The notes: generated from the letters alone by a model not told the origin. A DNA stretch of 64,000 nt from an uncultured Sutterella sp. (GCA_905197905.1 CAJKAP010000013.1:1-64000), one strand, 5' to 3'; shown: positions 45,140 through 54,984, counted from the first letter of the stretch. Numbers and translations: made by a program.

Positions 45140-47374
45140 CTAATAGTCTTCTGATACCAAGAGTTCTGCTGGGATTTCGCCTAAAAAAGGCGATGCACTC
45201 CGTCTGGGATAGGCATTCATCTCTGCGCGATATGCACTCATCGTGAGCGAGAGCTTCTCTTTAGCACGCGTTATGGCCACGTACATTAAGCGGCGCTCTT
45301 CTTCTAGGCCACCGCACTTGGGGTCGTGCAGTGCCCCATAGTGAGGAAAGAGCCCGTACTCTGCCCCCACAATGTAGACCACTTTAAATTCCAAGCCCTT
45401 AGCCGCATGAACCGACATCAATTGCACGGCTTCTAAGGGGTTTTCTTCTGACGTTTTTTCTCTTTTCCCTTTTTTCGCGAGCGTCTTGGCAAGTTTCGCC
45501 GCCTCTCGTTGATCTTCACTCACGAGCGCCACATAGTCCATAAAGGTAGCTAAGGGAGAAGCCGTTTCCCCATTTCCCTCAAAGGCCGAATCGGTAAGTG
45601 AGAGCCCTTCTTTCTCGACAAAACTCTCGGCAAAGTCGGTAAGAGCATTGAGCGTCATCAACGCTTCTTCTCGCCCAATATCCTTGTAGTAGTCGGAGAG
45701 CCCCGAACCCAAAATCGTAAGCGCCACGACGTCTGGTAAAGGCAATTTCCTCGCTTCATAGCGAATGGCTTTCAGAAGTGCTTTCATCGAAAGGAGCATT
45801 TCGTCCGCATAAGGACTCTCTGCGTAGTCTTGACTTCCCAGAGCTTCCCAAAGTGTCATGCCTTCGCGCTTCGCAAAAGCTTTTAGCGACTCAATGGCTT
45901 CTTCACTCACGGCGCGCTCAGGAGCGTTCGCCACACGCAACACGTCCATATCGTGCGGATCCTCGAGCAGGAGTGCGAGGTAGGAGAGCAGCGTTTTAAT
46001 CTCAGCGCGTTGAAAGTAAAGTGGCCCACCGTTTACCAATAGCGGAATATGTCGGCGACGTAACGCCATTTCAAAAGGAGAAGAAAGCGCGTTGACGCGG
46101 TAGAGAATCGCAATTTCTTCTGCTGGAACGCCATTTTCTAGCTGCGCTTCCACGTCGTGCGCCACCCAATCCGCCTCAGCTCGGGTGTCTTCTTTTACGA
46201 CCAAACGAATAGACGCACTACGAGAAGCGGGGCGCGCCTCTGCCACGCGAAGCGTTTTTCCTAAGCGCCCTTTATTGTTGGCAATCACCGCGTTTGCGGC
46301 TGCCAAAATCGTCGCGCTTGAGCGATAGTTTTCTTCCAAGCGAATAGGCATAATGGGCTCAGACACCTTCTCGGCAAAATCCGTCAACATCGCCGACAAC
46401 AATTCAACTTTCGCGCCACGGAAGGCATAAATCGATTGATCATCGTCGCCCACGGCAAAAAGCGCTGGGACTTTCGCTTTCGCTTTCGTTTTATGCCCTT
46501 GCTCTACCCCGCAAAGAAGCCTCAACCAGCGGTACTGCATCGCATTGATGTCTTGAAATTCGTCGACCAGAATATGCGCAAAACGCGCTTGATAGGCTTT
46601 GAGTACCTTGGGATGCGTTTCAAAGAGTTCAACCACACGGAAAATTAATTCCGCAAAGTCCACCACGCCCATTTCTTCTGTGCGCACTTCGTACGCCCGA
46701 TAAAGCGCAACATATTGCTCGAGCACACTCGTGGGGACGGGTTTAGGGGACCAGTACTCAAGCGGAAGCGGCGCATCTTTTGCGCGCACGCCTTCTTCTT
46801 TATGCCAATTAATAAAGGTGAGAACATCAGAAGGCTTAATCGCAAGGAGTCCTTCATAGTCATCCATCCCAGAGAGTTCTCGCTGAGAAACACCCCCCTC
46901 TTCACTCTCGCCTTCTAAGAGTTCCGTGATGAGTGCCAACTGGTCTCGCGTATCAAGAATTCGGTAGTGGGGAGGCAGTCCTGCTTCCTTTGCATAAGCG
47001 CGCAAAATGCGGTGGCAAAGCCCATGAAAGGTGCCGACCCAAAGAGAAGAGAAAAGCGTGGGACTCTCGTCTAAGAGAGATTGGGAGAAAGTCTTCTTCA
47101 GGCGGTCTCGCAACTCTTGCGCCGCCTTATTCGTAAAAGTGACCGCCATCAGAGCAGAGGTTGGAACGCCAGAGGCCACCAAATGCGCCAGGCGCATCGT
47201 TAAAACACGCGTTTTCCCGGTGCCCGCGCCCGCCAAAATCAATTGAGACGAGAGAGGAGCCAGCACGGCTTCTCGCTGTGCGGGGTTGAGTCCAGAGAAG
47301 TCGAGCGAAATGGTCTTCTTCTCTTTGGCTCTGGTCTTTCTCTCTTCCTTCACTTCTTTCTTCCCTTCTACCAT
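45140..47374 (-). CDS. UvrD/Rep-family ATP-dependent DNA helicase
   Basis: A 744-residue superfamily 1A 3'-5' helicase for repair or replication restart. It shows LNPAQREAV (Q motif), Walker A LAGAGTGKT, VTFTNKAAQELRDR (Ia), ILVDEFQDINAMQYRWL (II), AVGDDDQSIYAFRGA (III), LEENYRSS (IV), VQLMSVHAAKGLEFKVVYIVG (V) and RRLMYVAITRAKEKL (VI). The N-terminus is lysine-rich. UvrD, Rep and PcrA cannot be told apart from motifs alone; no RecB-type nuclease domain is present. It converges on lpxH. Confidence 0.93.
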   Translation of the reverse strand: MVEGKKEVKEERKTRAKEKKTISLDFSGLNPAQREAVLAPLSSQLILAGAGTGKTRVLTMRLAHLVASGVPTSALMAVTFTNKAAQELRDRLKKTFSQSLLDESPTLFSSLWVGTFHGLCHRILRAYAKEAGLPPHYRILDTRDQLALITELLEGESEEGGVSQRELSGMDDYEGLLAIKPSDVLTFINWHKEEGVRAKDAPLPLEYWSPKPVPTSVLEQYVALYRAYEVRTEEMGVVDFAELIFRVVELFETHPKVLKAYQARFAHILVDEFQDINAMQYRWLRLLCGVEQGHKTKAKAKVPALFAVGDDDQSIYAFRGAKVELLSAMLTDFAEKVSEPIMPIRLEENYRSSATILAAANAVIANNKGRLGKTLRVAEARPASRSASIRLVVKEDTRAEADWVAHDVEAQLENGVPAEEIAILYRVNALSSPFEMALRRRHIPLLVNGGPLYFQRAEIKTLLSYLALLLEDPHDMDVLRVANAPERAVSEEAIESLKAFAKREGMTLWEALGSQDYAESPYADEMLLSMKALLKAIRYEARKLPLPDVVALTILGSGLSDYYKDIGREEALMTLNALTDFAESFVEKEGLSLTDSAFEGNGETASPLATFMDYVALVSEDQREAAKLAKTLAKKGKREKTSEENPLEAVQLMSVHAAKGLEFKVVYIVGAEYGLFPHYGALHDPKCGGLEEERRLMYVAITRAKEKLSLTMSAYRAEMNAYPRRSASPFLGEIPAELLVSEDY

Positions 47375-47819
47375 GGCGTCTTTATCTCACAAAAAAATCG
47401 ATCGAAGTTTTTCTAGTGTATCAATCCTTGATCTAAAAAGAAACTCCTTCTGATCAGTTTTCTCTCTTTACCAAAAAAAGACAGTGCTTTTTCCCTCACC
47501 TCTCTCTTTCGGTATTGGTAGTTTCCCTAGGTTTCCCCCTGTTTTTTGTCTCACAAAAGTCCTGCCTCTCCCCTCATTTTTCTCCTTTAAAAAGCTTCGC
47601 AATACCTTCTCCTCTCTAGCGTTTCCGCCCATCTCCCTATTCTCTTTTTTTCCTCTTTCGAGAGGAAGCCTTAACTTTTTCTCAAACCGCGCTTAAAAAA
47701 ATCTCACGACAGCACTTTTCTAAAATCGGCATACTCTCTTCCAACCTAATGGCGTAGTTCTCCTTAACTAGCCTTCTCTTTTTAATGTTGATGAAAACTT
47801 TACGGAGACAACATTCATC
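47375..47819. other. Intergenic region between divergent helicase and flavoprotein genes
   Basis: This 445-base stretch is pyrimidine-rich on the plus strand and holds no convincing gene. The flavoprotein has an ACGGAGA ribosome site at its end. Promoters for both genes must lie here but are not clearly recognisable. Confidence 0.4.
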
Positions 47820-49223
47820 ATGAAAAAACTCGTTCTTGCCTTGGCACTTTCTTCTGCCATTAATGTTTTCGCTGCTAACGTTCAGACTGACGTCGTGGTG
47901 ATTGGTTCTGGTGGCGCTGGTCTTTCCTCCGCCGTCACGCTTCACGACTTGGGCGACAAAGTGATCGTCTTGGAAAAGATGAACATTGTGGGCGGCAACA
48001 CCAACCGTGCCGAAGGCGGTATCAACGCTGCTGAAACCCCACAGCAGAAAAAGGCTGGTATTCCCGATACGATCGATCAGTTCTTCTCTGACACGATGAA
48101 GGGCGGTCACGATATCAACGACGCTCGCCTCGTTCGCACGATGACGACGCACGCCAAAGATTCCATCGCTTGGCTCGAAAGCTTGGGCGCAGACTTGAGC
48201 GTGGTGGGTCGTGCTGGTGGTGCGAAATATAACCGTGCTCACCGTCCTTCTGACGGCTCTGCCGTGGGTCCGATGATCATGAAGACGCTCTACAAGGCCG
48301 CTCAGGATCGTAAGCTCGATATTCGCAAAGGCACGCAGGCTCTTGACCTTGTGAAGAACAAGGCTGGCGCTGTGGTTGGCGTCAAAGTAAAGAGCAAGGA
48401 CGGCAAGGTCTACACGATCGACTCCAAGGCCGTGGTGCTCGCCACCGGTGGTTTTGGGGCCAACCAGGATATGGTCGTGAAGTACAAACCGATGTTGAAA
48501 GGCTACGCCACGACGAACCACTCTGGTGCTACGGGCGACGGTATTCTCTTAGCTGAACGCGCTGGTGCTGGCTTAGTTGACATGGACCAGATTCAGGCTC
48601 ACCCGACGGCTACGCCTGATGGGATCCTCATTTCGGAAAGTGTGCGCGGCGACGGTGCTGTGCTCGTTAACAAAGAAGGTAAGCGCTTCACGAACGAACT
48701 CTTAACGCGTGACGTTGTCTCTGCTAACGAATTAAAGCAGCCTGGTCGCTTTGCTTGGATCGTGTGGGACGCGGAAACCACGAAGACCGCTAAGCTCATT
48801 CGCGAATATATCGAAATGGGTCTTGCTGTCTCGGCTGACAACTACGCTGACCTCGCCAAGAAGATGGACGTTCCCGCTGATGCGCTCGTTGCCACGATGA
48901 AGCGCTACACCGAAATGCAAAAGGCCGGTAAGGATGAAGACTTCGGTCGCGCCAATATGCCTCAAGCTTTGACGACGGCTCCGTTCTACGCTGTGAAGGT
49001 TCAGCCTGCTGTTCACCACACCATGGGTGGCGTGCATATCGACACCAAGGCTGAAGTGATTGACACCAAGGGTAAGGTCATTCCTGGTCTCTACGCTGCG
49101 GGTGAAGTCACGGGTGGTGTGCACGGCGGTAACCGCTTAGGTGCTAACGCTCAGGCCGATATCATCACCTTCGGTCGTATCTCTGGCCAGAGCGCCAACG
49201 CTTACATCAAAACGTTGAAGTAA
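47820..49223 (+). CDS. Periplasmic FAD flavoprotein, flavocytochrome c / fumarate reductase-like
   Basis: A 467-residue secreted flavoprotein with signal peptide MKKLVLALALSSAINVFA. The FAD-binding Rossmann motif VVVIGSGGAGLSSAV follows at once, then EKMNIVGGNTNRAEGG, a substrate-capping domain, KRFTNELLTRD and the C-terminal HHTMGGVHID, GLYAAGEVTGGVHGGNRLGANA. It has no CXXCH haem motifs, so a separate cytochrome must supply electrons. Such proteins reduce fumarate or related enoates such as urocanate or cinnamate in anaerobic respiration. The substrate is not clear. Confidence 0.9.
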   Translation: MKKLVLALALSSAINVFAANVQTDVVVIGSGGAGLSSAVTLHDLGDKVIVLEKMNIVGGNTNRAEGGINAAETPQQKKAGIPDTIDQFFSDTMKGGHDINDARLVRTMTTHAKDSIAWLESLGADLSVVGRAGGAKYNRAHRPSDGSAVGPMIMKTLYKAAQDRKLDIRKGTQALDLVKNKAGAVVGVKVKSKDGKVYTIDSKAVVLATGGFGANQDMVVKYKPMLKGYATTNHSGATGDGILLAERAGAGLVDMDQIQAHPTATPDGILISESVRGDGAVLVNKEGKRFTNELLTRDVVSANELKQPGRFAWIVWDAETTKTAKLIREYIEMGLAVSADNYADLAKKMDVPADALVATMKRYTEMQKAGKDEDFGRANMPQALTTAPFYAVKVQPAVHHTMGGVHIDTKAEVIDTKGKVIPGLYAAGEVTGGVHGGNRLGANAQADIITFGRISGQSANAYIKTLK

Positions 49224-49255
49224 TCCTCACGACGATTTTCGTCTCCTAGAAGGAT

Positions 49256-49298
49256 GAGGGGCTCGAGTGGACTGAGCAACCAGTTGCTCGAGCGCCTC
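49256..49298 (+). terminator. Hairpin after the flavoprotein gene
   Basis: A 12-bp stem (GAGGGGCTCGAG against CTCGAGCGCCTC, one mismatch) 32 bases after the stop. It lacks a strong T run. Nothing else stands out in the 368-base gap to brnQ. Confidence 0.6.
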
Positions 49299-49591
49299 TT
49301 CCTCACCCTCTCCGTCTTCGCTCGTCACTTTTTCTTGCGTGATTTTTCTTTCCTTCCCAAACAAAAAGAAAATTCCTCCGCGTAAGAAAGGTGGCGAGCG
49401 TTGCTTTTTCTGCTCCTCCCTCCTCTTTCTCCCTAAAAGACCTAGGTCTTTTGAGAGCGACTTTTCGCTTTTGTGCTAATCTTGTGAATCCTGCGAGAAA
49501 ATGCTTTTCGCGCAAAATAAAAAATTCTTGTTTTTCAATACGTCATTTTTTCTTAGCACACCATCCTGTGTTCTGATTCGAGACTCATCCT

Positions 49592-50938
49592 ATGACGCCT
49601 TTATCTCTTAAAGCACGATGTCTGATCGGGCTCACGCTCTTTAGTATGTTCTTCGGGGCTGGGAACTTGATTTTCCCGCCTTACTTAGGTTTCTTAGCTG
49701 GGGAATCCACCTGGCACGCGATGGCAGGCTTTGCCGTTACCGCCATTGCCTTCCCTGTGTTGGGTGTTATGGCTGTGGCGCGCTCTGGCGGCCTAGAAAC
49801 CTTGGGAAACCGCGTTCATCCGATTTTCTCTGCCGTCTTTACGCTTTTGGTTTACCTCTCGATTGGTCCCTGCTTAGCCATTCCTCGTACGGCGAGCACC
49901 TCCTTTGAAATGGCCGTGAATCCGCTCTTTATGGGCGAAAACGCCTTAACGGGTACGGTGATGGGACTCGACTATAGCGTTGTCGCGCAGGCCATTTACT
50001 CCGTGGGCTTTTTTATCCTCGCGGGGCTCATTGCGCTTAACCCCGAAAAATTGACGCAGCGCTTGGGGAAAATCTTGGCTCCCATGCTCTTAACCTTGAT
50101 TGCGCTCCTCTTTTTCTCCACGCTCTTTAACCCCTTGGCTCCCGAGCTCGCTGCGGTGCAGGACCCCTATAAGACCTCGGCCTTCTTCCGTGGTTTTATT
50201 GAGGGCTATCAGACGATGGATACGCTTGCAGCCTTGAACTTTGGTCTCATTATCGCCATGAACATTCGCGCTTTTGGCGTCTCTAATGAAAATGGGGTCG
50301 TCTCAGAAACCATGAAGGCTGGCGTCATCGCTGGGGTGCTCTTTATCATTGTGTATTCTGCGCTTGCTTGGGTGGGCGCTCAGAGTGGTGCAGCGGGTTT
50401 TACCGCAGCAAATGGCGCACAGACGTTGAGTGACCTCGCTAAAGTCCAGTTTGGTCCCTTGGGCGTGATTATTCTGGGTGCCTGCTTCTTTATTGCGTGT
50501 TTAAATACCTGCGTGGGCCTGCTCTCTTGCTGCTCCAATTACTTCAAAGGCATTTTGCCCTTCTTAGGCTACAAGGGCTGGCTCTTAGTCTTCGTGTTAA
50601 CGAGCGTGGTTATTTCTAATGCTGGCCTCACGATGATTTTGAAGCTCTCCATTCCAGTCTTGGTCGCCATTTACCCGATTTCGATCGTCTTGATCGTCTT
50701 GGCCTTGGCTCACCACTGGATTGAAAAGTTCCCGGCGATCTACCCCTCTGCCATTTTGCTCACGGGGATTACGAGTGTGGCTGGTGCCTTGAAGATGAGT
50801 GGTCTCTCCGTTGAAGCACTCGACAAAGCGCTTGAAATGCTCCCCTTCTCCAGCATTGGTCTTGAATGGGTGGTGCCCGCGATTGTTGGGATTGCGTTGG
50901 GCTTCTTTATGCCTCGCACGCCAGCCAAAGCTGCTTAA
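49592..50938 (+). CDS. brnQ: Branched-chain amino acid carrier BrnQ
   Basis: A 448-residue inner-membrane protein with about 12 helices, of the LIVCS family that imports leucine, isoleucine and valine with sodium or protons. Characteristic are the opening LFSMFFGAGNLIFPPYLG, the IGPCLAIPRTASTSFEM segment and the C-terminal LTGITSVAGAL region. It is preceded by a long pyrimidine-rich region and followed by a strong terminator, so it is a single-gene unit. Confidence 0.95.
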   Translation: MTPLSLKARCLIGLTLFSMFFGAGNLIFPPYLGFLAGESTWHAMAGFAVTAIAFPVLGVMAVARSGGLETLGNRVHPIFSAVFTLLVYLSIGPCLAIPRTASTSFEMAVNPLFMGENALTGTVMGLDYSVVAQAIYSVGFFILAGLIALNPEKLTQRLGKILAPMLLTLIALLFFSTLFNPLAPELAAVQDPYKTSAFFRGFIEGYQTMDTLAALNFGLIIAMNIRAFGVSNENGVVSETMKAGVIAGVLFIIVYSALAWVGAQSGAAGFTAANGAQTLSDLAKVQFGPLGVIILGACFFIACLNTCVGLLSCCSNYFKGILPFLGYKGWLLVFVLTSVVISNAGLTMILKLSIPVLVAIYPISIVLIVLALAHHWIEKFPAIYPSAILLTGITSVAGALKMSGLSVEALDKALEMLPFSSIGLEWVVPAIVGIALGFFMPRTPAKAA

Positions 50939-50968
50939 ACTAGGCTTGCTTTTAAAAGCAAAAAAACG

Positions 50969-51006
50969 GGCGAAGAGATTTTGAGTGGTCTCTTCGCCAT
51001 TTTTTT
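50969..51006 (+). terminator. Terminator of brnQ
   Basis: GGCGAAGAGA and TCTCTTCGCC form a 10-bp stem followed by ATTTTTTT. The hairpin also faces the convergent gene at 51013. Confidence 0.93.
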
Positions 51007-51012
51007 CTCTTT

Positions 51013-51810
51013 TTAAGAGGTTCTCTTTTCAAAGATGAGCTTAAAAGCGTTTTCACTCGCTTCGAGCTTCATCTCAGGGAGCTCTTCTCGAGCTAGTGCA
51101 GCTCGCATCTGGGCAAACCCCATCCCTTTATTTTGCAAGACGGTTTCGTCCCAAAAAGGCGTATAAGAGAGGAGTTTTACGAGATGCGGGTTTCTCGCAG
51201 CAGAGAGTCCTTCTTCTAAAGCGCCAAGATTCACTGGACCGTAGAGACCTCCTGGATTCTCGATTTCTAGCCGATCAGAAAATATTGACACTTCCACGGG
51301 GCGAGATGCCTTCGGAGCATAATCACGATGCGCTAAAGCATTGACCACCGCCTCACGCACGGCCTCTAGAGAATAGTCAGCGATGTCGTATCGAAGACCA
51401 TTTTCTTTCACCATAGCGCTCACGTTCATCGCGTTACGCACAAGCGTTAAAACCTCAATCACTAAATCAGGAATCGTGCCACGCAATTCTTTCCTCAGAA
51501 AAAGCGCCTCGTTTGTCTTCTCTCGTCCTCGATAGCGGTTAACCGTAATGCCAAAGTGAGGAAGGCATTTTTCTGGCGCTCTTCCTGCGACTAAAAGAGC
51601 CGCAAGCGTGGGAACCAGTTTGTCGCCGAGCGGTGTGAGGATTCGCAATTTGTGAAGCAACGCCTTCTCTTCACCGTCCGCAAATTGTTCTGGGCACGAT
51701 TTGCGTGCTTCCTTGAGAATTTGAGCAAGCCTCTCGCCCGAGAGGTCATCCAACCCAGCATTTTCAATCGGTGTGAGGTCATAGGAATCGGTCATCGGTC
51801 TTTTTCTCAT
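51013..51810 (-). CDS. ATP-binding protein, RecG-like HATPase C-terminal type, short form
   Basis: A 265-residue protein. The central GRAPEKCLPHFGITVNRYRG, the region EVLTLVRNAMN and YSLEAVREAVVNALAHRDY (HATPase-like N box), and the FSDRLEIENPGGLYG motif match the conserved part of AlbA_2/RecG-like ATP-binding proteins. Full-length members have a DNA-binding AlbA_2 domain of over 100 residues first; here only a short, unrelated lead remains. It may be a truncated gene or a genuine short form. Start at 51810 or 51795 cannot be decided. Function unknown; relatives are thought to be regulators. Confidence 0.7.
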   Translation of the reverse strand: MRKRPMTDSYDLTPIENAGLDDLSGERLAQILKEARKSCPEQFADGEEKALLHKLRILTPLGDKLVPTLAALLVAGRAPEKCLPHFGITVNRYRGREKTNEALFLRKELRGTIPDLVIEVLTLVRNAMNVSAMVKENGLRYDIADYSLEAVREAVVNALAHRDYAPKASRPVEVSIFSDRLEIENPGGLYGPVNLGALEEGLSAARNPHLVKLLSYTPFWDETVLQNKGMGFAQMRAALAREELPEMKLEASENAFKLIFEKRTS

Positions 51811-51870
51811 TTGGCTAAGGACGTGCTTGTGGTCGCTCTGGCACGTCCCTTCTTAAAACGTCTTTTCTTT

Positions 51871-52854
51871 TTAGAGATAAATGCCCACGAGCACTGGGCA
51901 AACCACCACCGCAAACACAAAGGTAGAGGTCATCAAGGAAGAAATCGCAATATCGGTTTTGAGCCCATAGAGCGCACAGGCAAGCACCGAGTTAATCGCC
52001 GTGGGGCAAGCCGAGCAGATCACGAGCGTTGCGATCATCACTGGGTCATCCATCGTCACGTAGCAGAAAAGCCACATCACAATGGGAAGGAGCACAAACT
52101 TCACGGGCAAAATGAGAATGGTCTTTTTCATTTCGCGCGCAGCGGCCTTAAAGTTCAAAAGGAGTCCCACCGGCAAGAAAGCAATCCAGGCGGAGACATG
52201 CACCATGGGGGCAAAGAGCGAGGTGAGCCATTCGGGCTGACGCACTTCATTAACCGACAGCACGACCCCTAAAATCATCCCTAAAAGGGCTACCTGATTC
52301 CAGGTGAAAAAGAGCGAGAAGAAGTTCTGCTCTTGGTGCGGCACACGACGATTTTTGCAGCAGGTTCCTGGAATCGCTTCTGCGGCTTCTCGGTACTTTT
52401 GGCAAAGCGGGAAATTAAAGAGAATGAGGATAACGTTGGCAATCGTTGCCAAAATCTGCACGTAAGAAAATCCCAGAGGGCCCAAAATCAAAAAGGAAAT
52501 CACGCCACCCAAGGTCCCGATATTCCCCAGCATCCCTGCGGTCACCAATGCCCCACGCTCCAGCGGATCGGGATTTTTGCGTGTCAAGTAACTCATCACC
52601 CAGAAGGGGACAAGTGTCATCACGATTGCGCCCACGGGGAGCATTAAGAGCTCTGCGGAAATCTTTAATTTCCAGAAGGCTAAAACGGAAAGGATCGTAA
52701 ACATCACGCGGACATTGAATTTGATGACAAGGTCCACGCCTCTTTTCGAGATAAGATCGGCCTTATGCAAAATAAAGCCGATCCCAATGGGGACCAGCGT
52801 ATCGAGCAAAATAACGCCAAAGCGAGCAATAAAGTCGTGCATAAGGTGGATCAA
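51871..52854 (-). CDS. AEC (auxin efflux carrier) family transporter
   Basis: A 327-residue protein with about ten membrane helices. The N-terminal VPIGIGFILHKADLIS and the C-terminal CSACPTAINSVLACALYG are typical of bacterial AEC carriers, some of which move malonate, malate or lactate. It is 60 bases upstream of the AlbA/RecG-like gene on the same strand. A cytoplasmic loop around CQKYREAAEAIPGTCCKNRR is unusual in its cysteines. Confidence 0.87.
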   Translation of the reverse strand: MIHLMHDFIARFGVILLDTLVPIGIGFILHKADLISKRGVDLVIKFNVRVMFTILSVLAFWKLKISAELLMLPVGAIVMTLVPFWVMSYLTRKNPDPLERGALVTAGMLGNIGTLGGVISFLILGPLGFSYVQILATIANVILILFNFPLCQKYREAAEAIPGTCCKNRRVPHQEQNFFSLFFTWNQVALLGMILGVVLSVNEVRQPEWLTSLFAPMVHVSAWIAFLPVGLLLNFKAAAREMKKTILILPVKFVLLPIVMWLFCYVTMDDPVMIATLVICSACPTAINSVLACALYGLKTDIAISSLMTSTFVFAVVVCPVLVGIYL

Positions 52855-53318
52855 TATGGAGGGTGACGTAAATTCTTTTCCGGGAGGCTTTTTCTTTTCT
52901 CCTCCTTTCTTCCCCCTATTCTATGCCTAGGCGCTTCTCTCCCGCAATAAAAGAATTGTCCCGCGCAAGACTCTAAGTAAAAAGTCTAAGGACTTTTGCA
53001 TTTTTTCTCTCGCCTCTGCACTTCTCCTTAGGCACTTTTCCCAACGAAAGTTGGATAGTGTCAGTGAGTGGAGAGATTTCCCCATTTCACGCCCCTCAGA
53101 GGCGATTTAAATAGGTAAAGTAAGTGAAAGTTCTTTGACGAAAGCCCCTTTTTCTTTCGCTTTCCCTGAAGACACTTCAAACGAATTTTCCTTTTTAATC
53201 CCAAAGCCACGAATAGGAGGGCAAGCCACTTTCAACGCTTGCCGCACTTCACTATGAAACGCTTTACCTTTACCCAATGGAGCCCAGCAGAGACATACTA
53301 AATCTCTGGGATAGAACT
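52855..53318. other. Intergenic region between AEC and BASS genes
   Basis: 464 bases without a supported gene between divergent genes. A small hairpin (CCAAC-GAAA-GTTGG, around 53041-53053) is the only structure seen. Confidence 0.4.
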
Positions 53319-54311
53319 ATGATGAAATTTCTCGAAAATGTGAGCCGCTTCTTTAGCAAATCTTTTGCCTTGTGGGTAGTCGTCTTTGCGATTCTAGGTT
53401 TCATTTTCCCCGAAATTTTCAAGCAGTTCGGTCCATGGATTCCGTACGGGCTAGGGGTCATTATGTTCGGTATGGGCTTGACGTTGTCGCCCGCCGACTT
53501 CCGCGAAGTTTTCCGTCGTCCAAAGGACGTTTTCGTTGGGATTCTCGGTCAGTTCACCATCATGCCCTTTGGCGCATGGTTGGTCGTCAAGGCTTTTGAC
53601 CTTCCCCCAGAAATCGCCGTCGGCTTGATCCTTTTGGGTTGCTGCCCGGGTGGGACGGCCTCTAACGTGGTGACGTTCCTTGCTCGTGGTGACGTGGCAC
53701 TCTCTGTGACGGTCACCTCCTGCACGACGCTCATGGCTCCTGTGATGACGCCAGCGCTCATGTACCTCTTAGCGTCCACGTGGCTTCAAATCGAACCCAC
53801 CGCGATGGTGATGTCGATCGTGAAAATCATCTTGTTGCCAATCGTCGCTGGTGTGTTGATCAATCGCTTCTTCCACCGTCAGGTGCAAAGCGTTGTGGTG
53901 ATGCTCCCTGCCTTCTCCACCTTGGTGATCATGATCATTGCCGCCTCGATCGTGGCCGCCACGAAAGCGCAACTCGTCTCTGCTGGCTTCTTGGTCTTCT
54001 GCGCCGTGGCTGTGCATAACGCCATCGGTATGGGTGCGGGTTACTTGATCGCTGTGATGACGGGGATGAACTACGCCAAAGCCAAGTGCCTTACCTTTGA
54101 AGTGGGTATGCAAAATTCTGGTTTAGGTGTGGCACTTGCAGGTATTCACTTTGCTGCGAGCCCGATCACCGCACTCCCCTGCGCTATCGCTGCTCTCTGG
54201 CACAACATCACGGGTCCGCTGATCGCCACCTACTTTGCCAGCCGCAAAGATGAGTCTGAAAAGAGTCCGCTCTTTGAACGCTCCAAAAAGCAGCATCCTG
54301 AAGCTGCCTAA
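53319..54311 (+). CDS. Bile acid:sodium symporter (BASS) family transporter
   Basis: A 330-residue, roughly ten-helix carrier. Typical BASS features are MFGMGLTLSPADFREV near residue 60, LLGCCPGGTASNVVTFLARGD and the EVGMQNSGLGVALA motif, which bind sodium. Related bacterial proteins move bile acids, pantothenate or organic anions. I use the first ATG of the ATGATG pair at 53319 with GGGAT upstream; the in-frame start at 53277 is less likely. The substrate is unknown; for a gut organism bile salts are possible but not shown. Confidence 0.9.
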   Translation: MMKFLENVSRFFSKSFALWVVVFAILGFIFPEIFKQFGPWIPYGLGVIMFGMGLTLSPADFREVFRRPKDVFVGILGQFTIMPFGAWLVVKAFDLPPEIAVGLILLGCCPGGTASNVVTFLARGDVALSVTVTSCTTLMAPVMTPALMYLLASTWLQIEPTAMVMSIVKIILLPIVAGVLINRFFHRQVQSVVVMLPAFSTLVIMIIAASIVAATKAQLVSAGFLVFCAVAVHNAIGMGAGYLIAVMTGMNYAKAKCLTFEVGMQNSGLGVALAGIHFAASPITALPCAIAALWHNITGPLIATYFASRKDESEKSPLFERSKKQHPEAA

Positions 54312-54341
54312 TTTGAGTCACAGTTAATTAACTCGAACGAG

Positions 54342-54372
54342 GCCATCTCAAAAGAGCGAGGTGGCCTTTTTC
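54342..54372 (+). terminator. Terminator of the BASS gene
   Basis: GGCCATCTC pairs with GAGGTGGCC (one G-U) and is followed by five T. Confidence 0.92.
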
Positions 54373-54500
54373 TTTGAGCTTTTCGTTAAAAAATGGGGGA
54401 GAAAAAGGCACAAGCACGCCCAAAACAGACCAAATTTGCCACTTGATAATCACTCTCATTAAATCTTCTTATCGCCTCTCGCACAAGGGTTTTCACTGAA

Positions 54501-54535
54501 TTGACAAATTTTTCGCAACCCTGTATGTTAGGGTT
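54501..54535 (+). promoter_or_regulatory. Sigma-70 promoter with overlapping inverted repeat
   Basis: TTGACA (54501-54506), 17 bases, TATGTT (54524-54529), 51 bases before the small membrane protein gene. AACCCT-GTATGTT-AGGGTT at 54517-54535 spans the -10 box and could be a repressor site. Confidence 0.7.
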
Positions 54536-54579
54536 GTTCCGCACTTTATAGCGGTCTGTTTTTTCTTAAAGGTGCCTCA

Positions 54580-54924
54580 ATGTTTGATTTTTCACTCTTC
54601 ATTGATGTATTTTTCGTCGGTGCACTGCCGGCGTGTATCCTTTCCTACGGTCTTTGCCATTTTCTTTTCTCGCATTACGATGAGCAATTGTCGCCCTCAC
54701 TTCTTTGGACGCTTGCCTTCATCGCGGTGACGTTGCTCTCCTCCGTTGCCTGTGCGTTACTCCACTTAGTTGTGGTGAGCTTTGCCGATGTGCAAGGCGT
54801 CTCGCTTTTTTCCGCCTTTGTTTCGGGCGGGCTTTTAGGCTTTTTCTGCATTGTGGTAGTGACGCCCATTCTTCTACTCATGCGCATGAAGCAAAAAGAG
54901 CGCGAAGAGCTAGAGAACGCCTAA
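54580..54924 (+). CDS. Small membrane protein of unknown function
   Basis: A 114-residue protein with about three hydrophobic helices (FFVGALPACILSYGLCHF, LAFIAVTLLSSVACALLHLVVVSF, FVSGGLLGFFCIVVVTPILLLM) and a charged, lysine/glutamate-rich tail (MKQKEREELE). No family recognised. A strong promoter and terminator frame it, so it is a real single gene. It may be an inner-membrane accessory protein. Confidence 0.75.
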   Translation: MFDFSLFIDVFFVGALPACILSYGLCHFLFSHYDEQLSPSLLWTLAFIAVTLLSSVACALLHLVVVSFADVQGVSLFSAFVSGGLLGFFCIVVVTPILLLMRMKQKEREELENA

Positions 54925-54984
54925 AAAGCACTTGATATCAGTTTCTCCCGTTGGCGTCCCGTCGTTTTTAAGGACGCCCGAAAA

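Noticed and set aside
53769..54113. Histidine-rich minus-strand frame over the BASS gene
   Set aside because: Low-complexity shadow of a conserved membrane transporter in the opposite frame.
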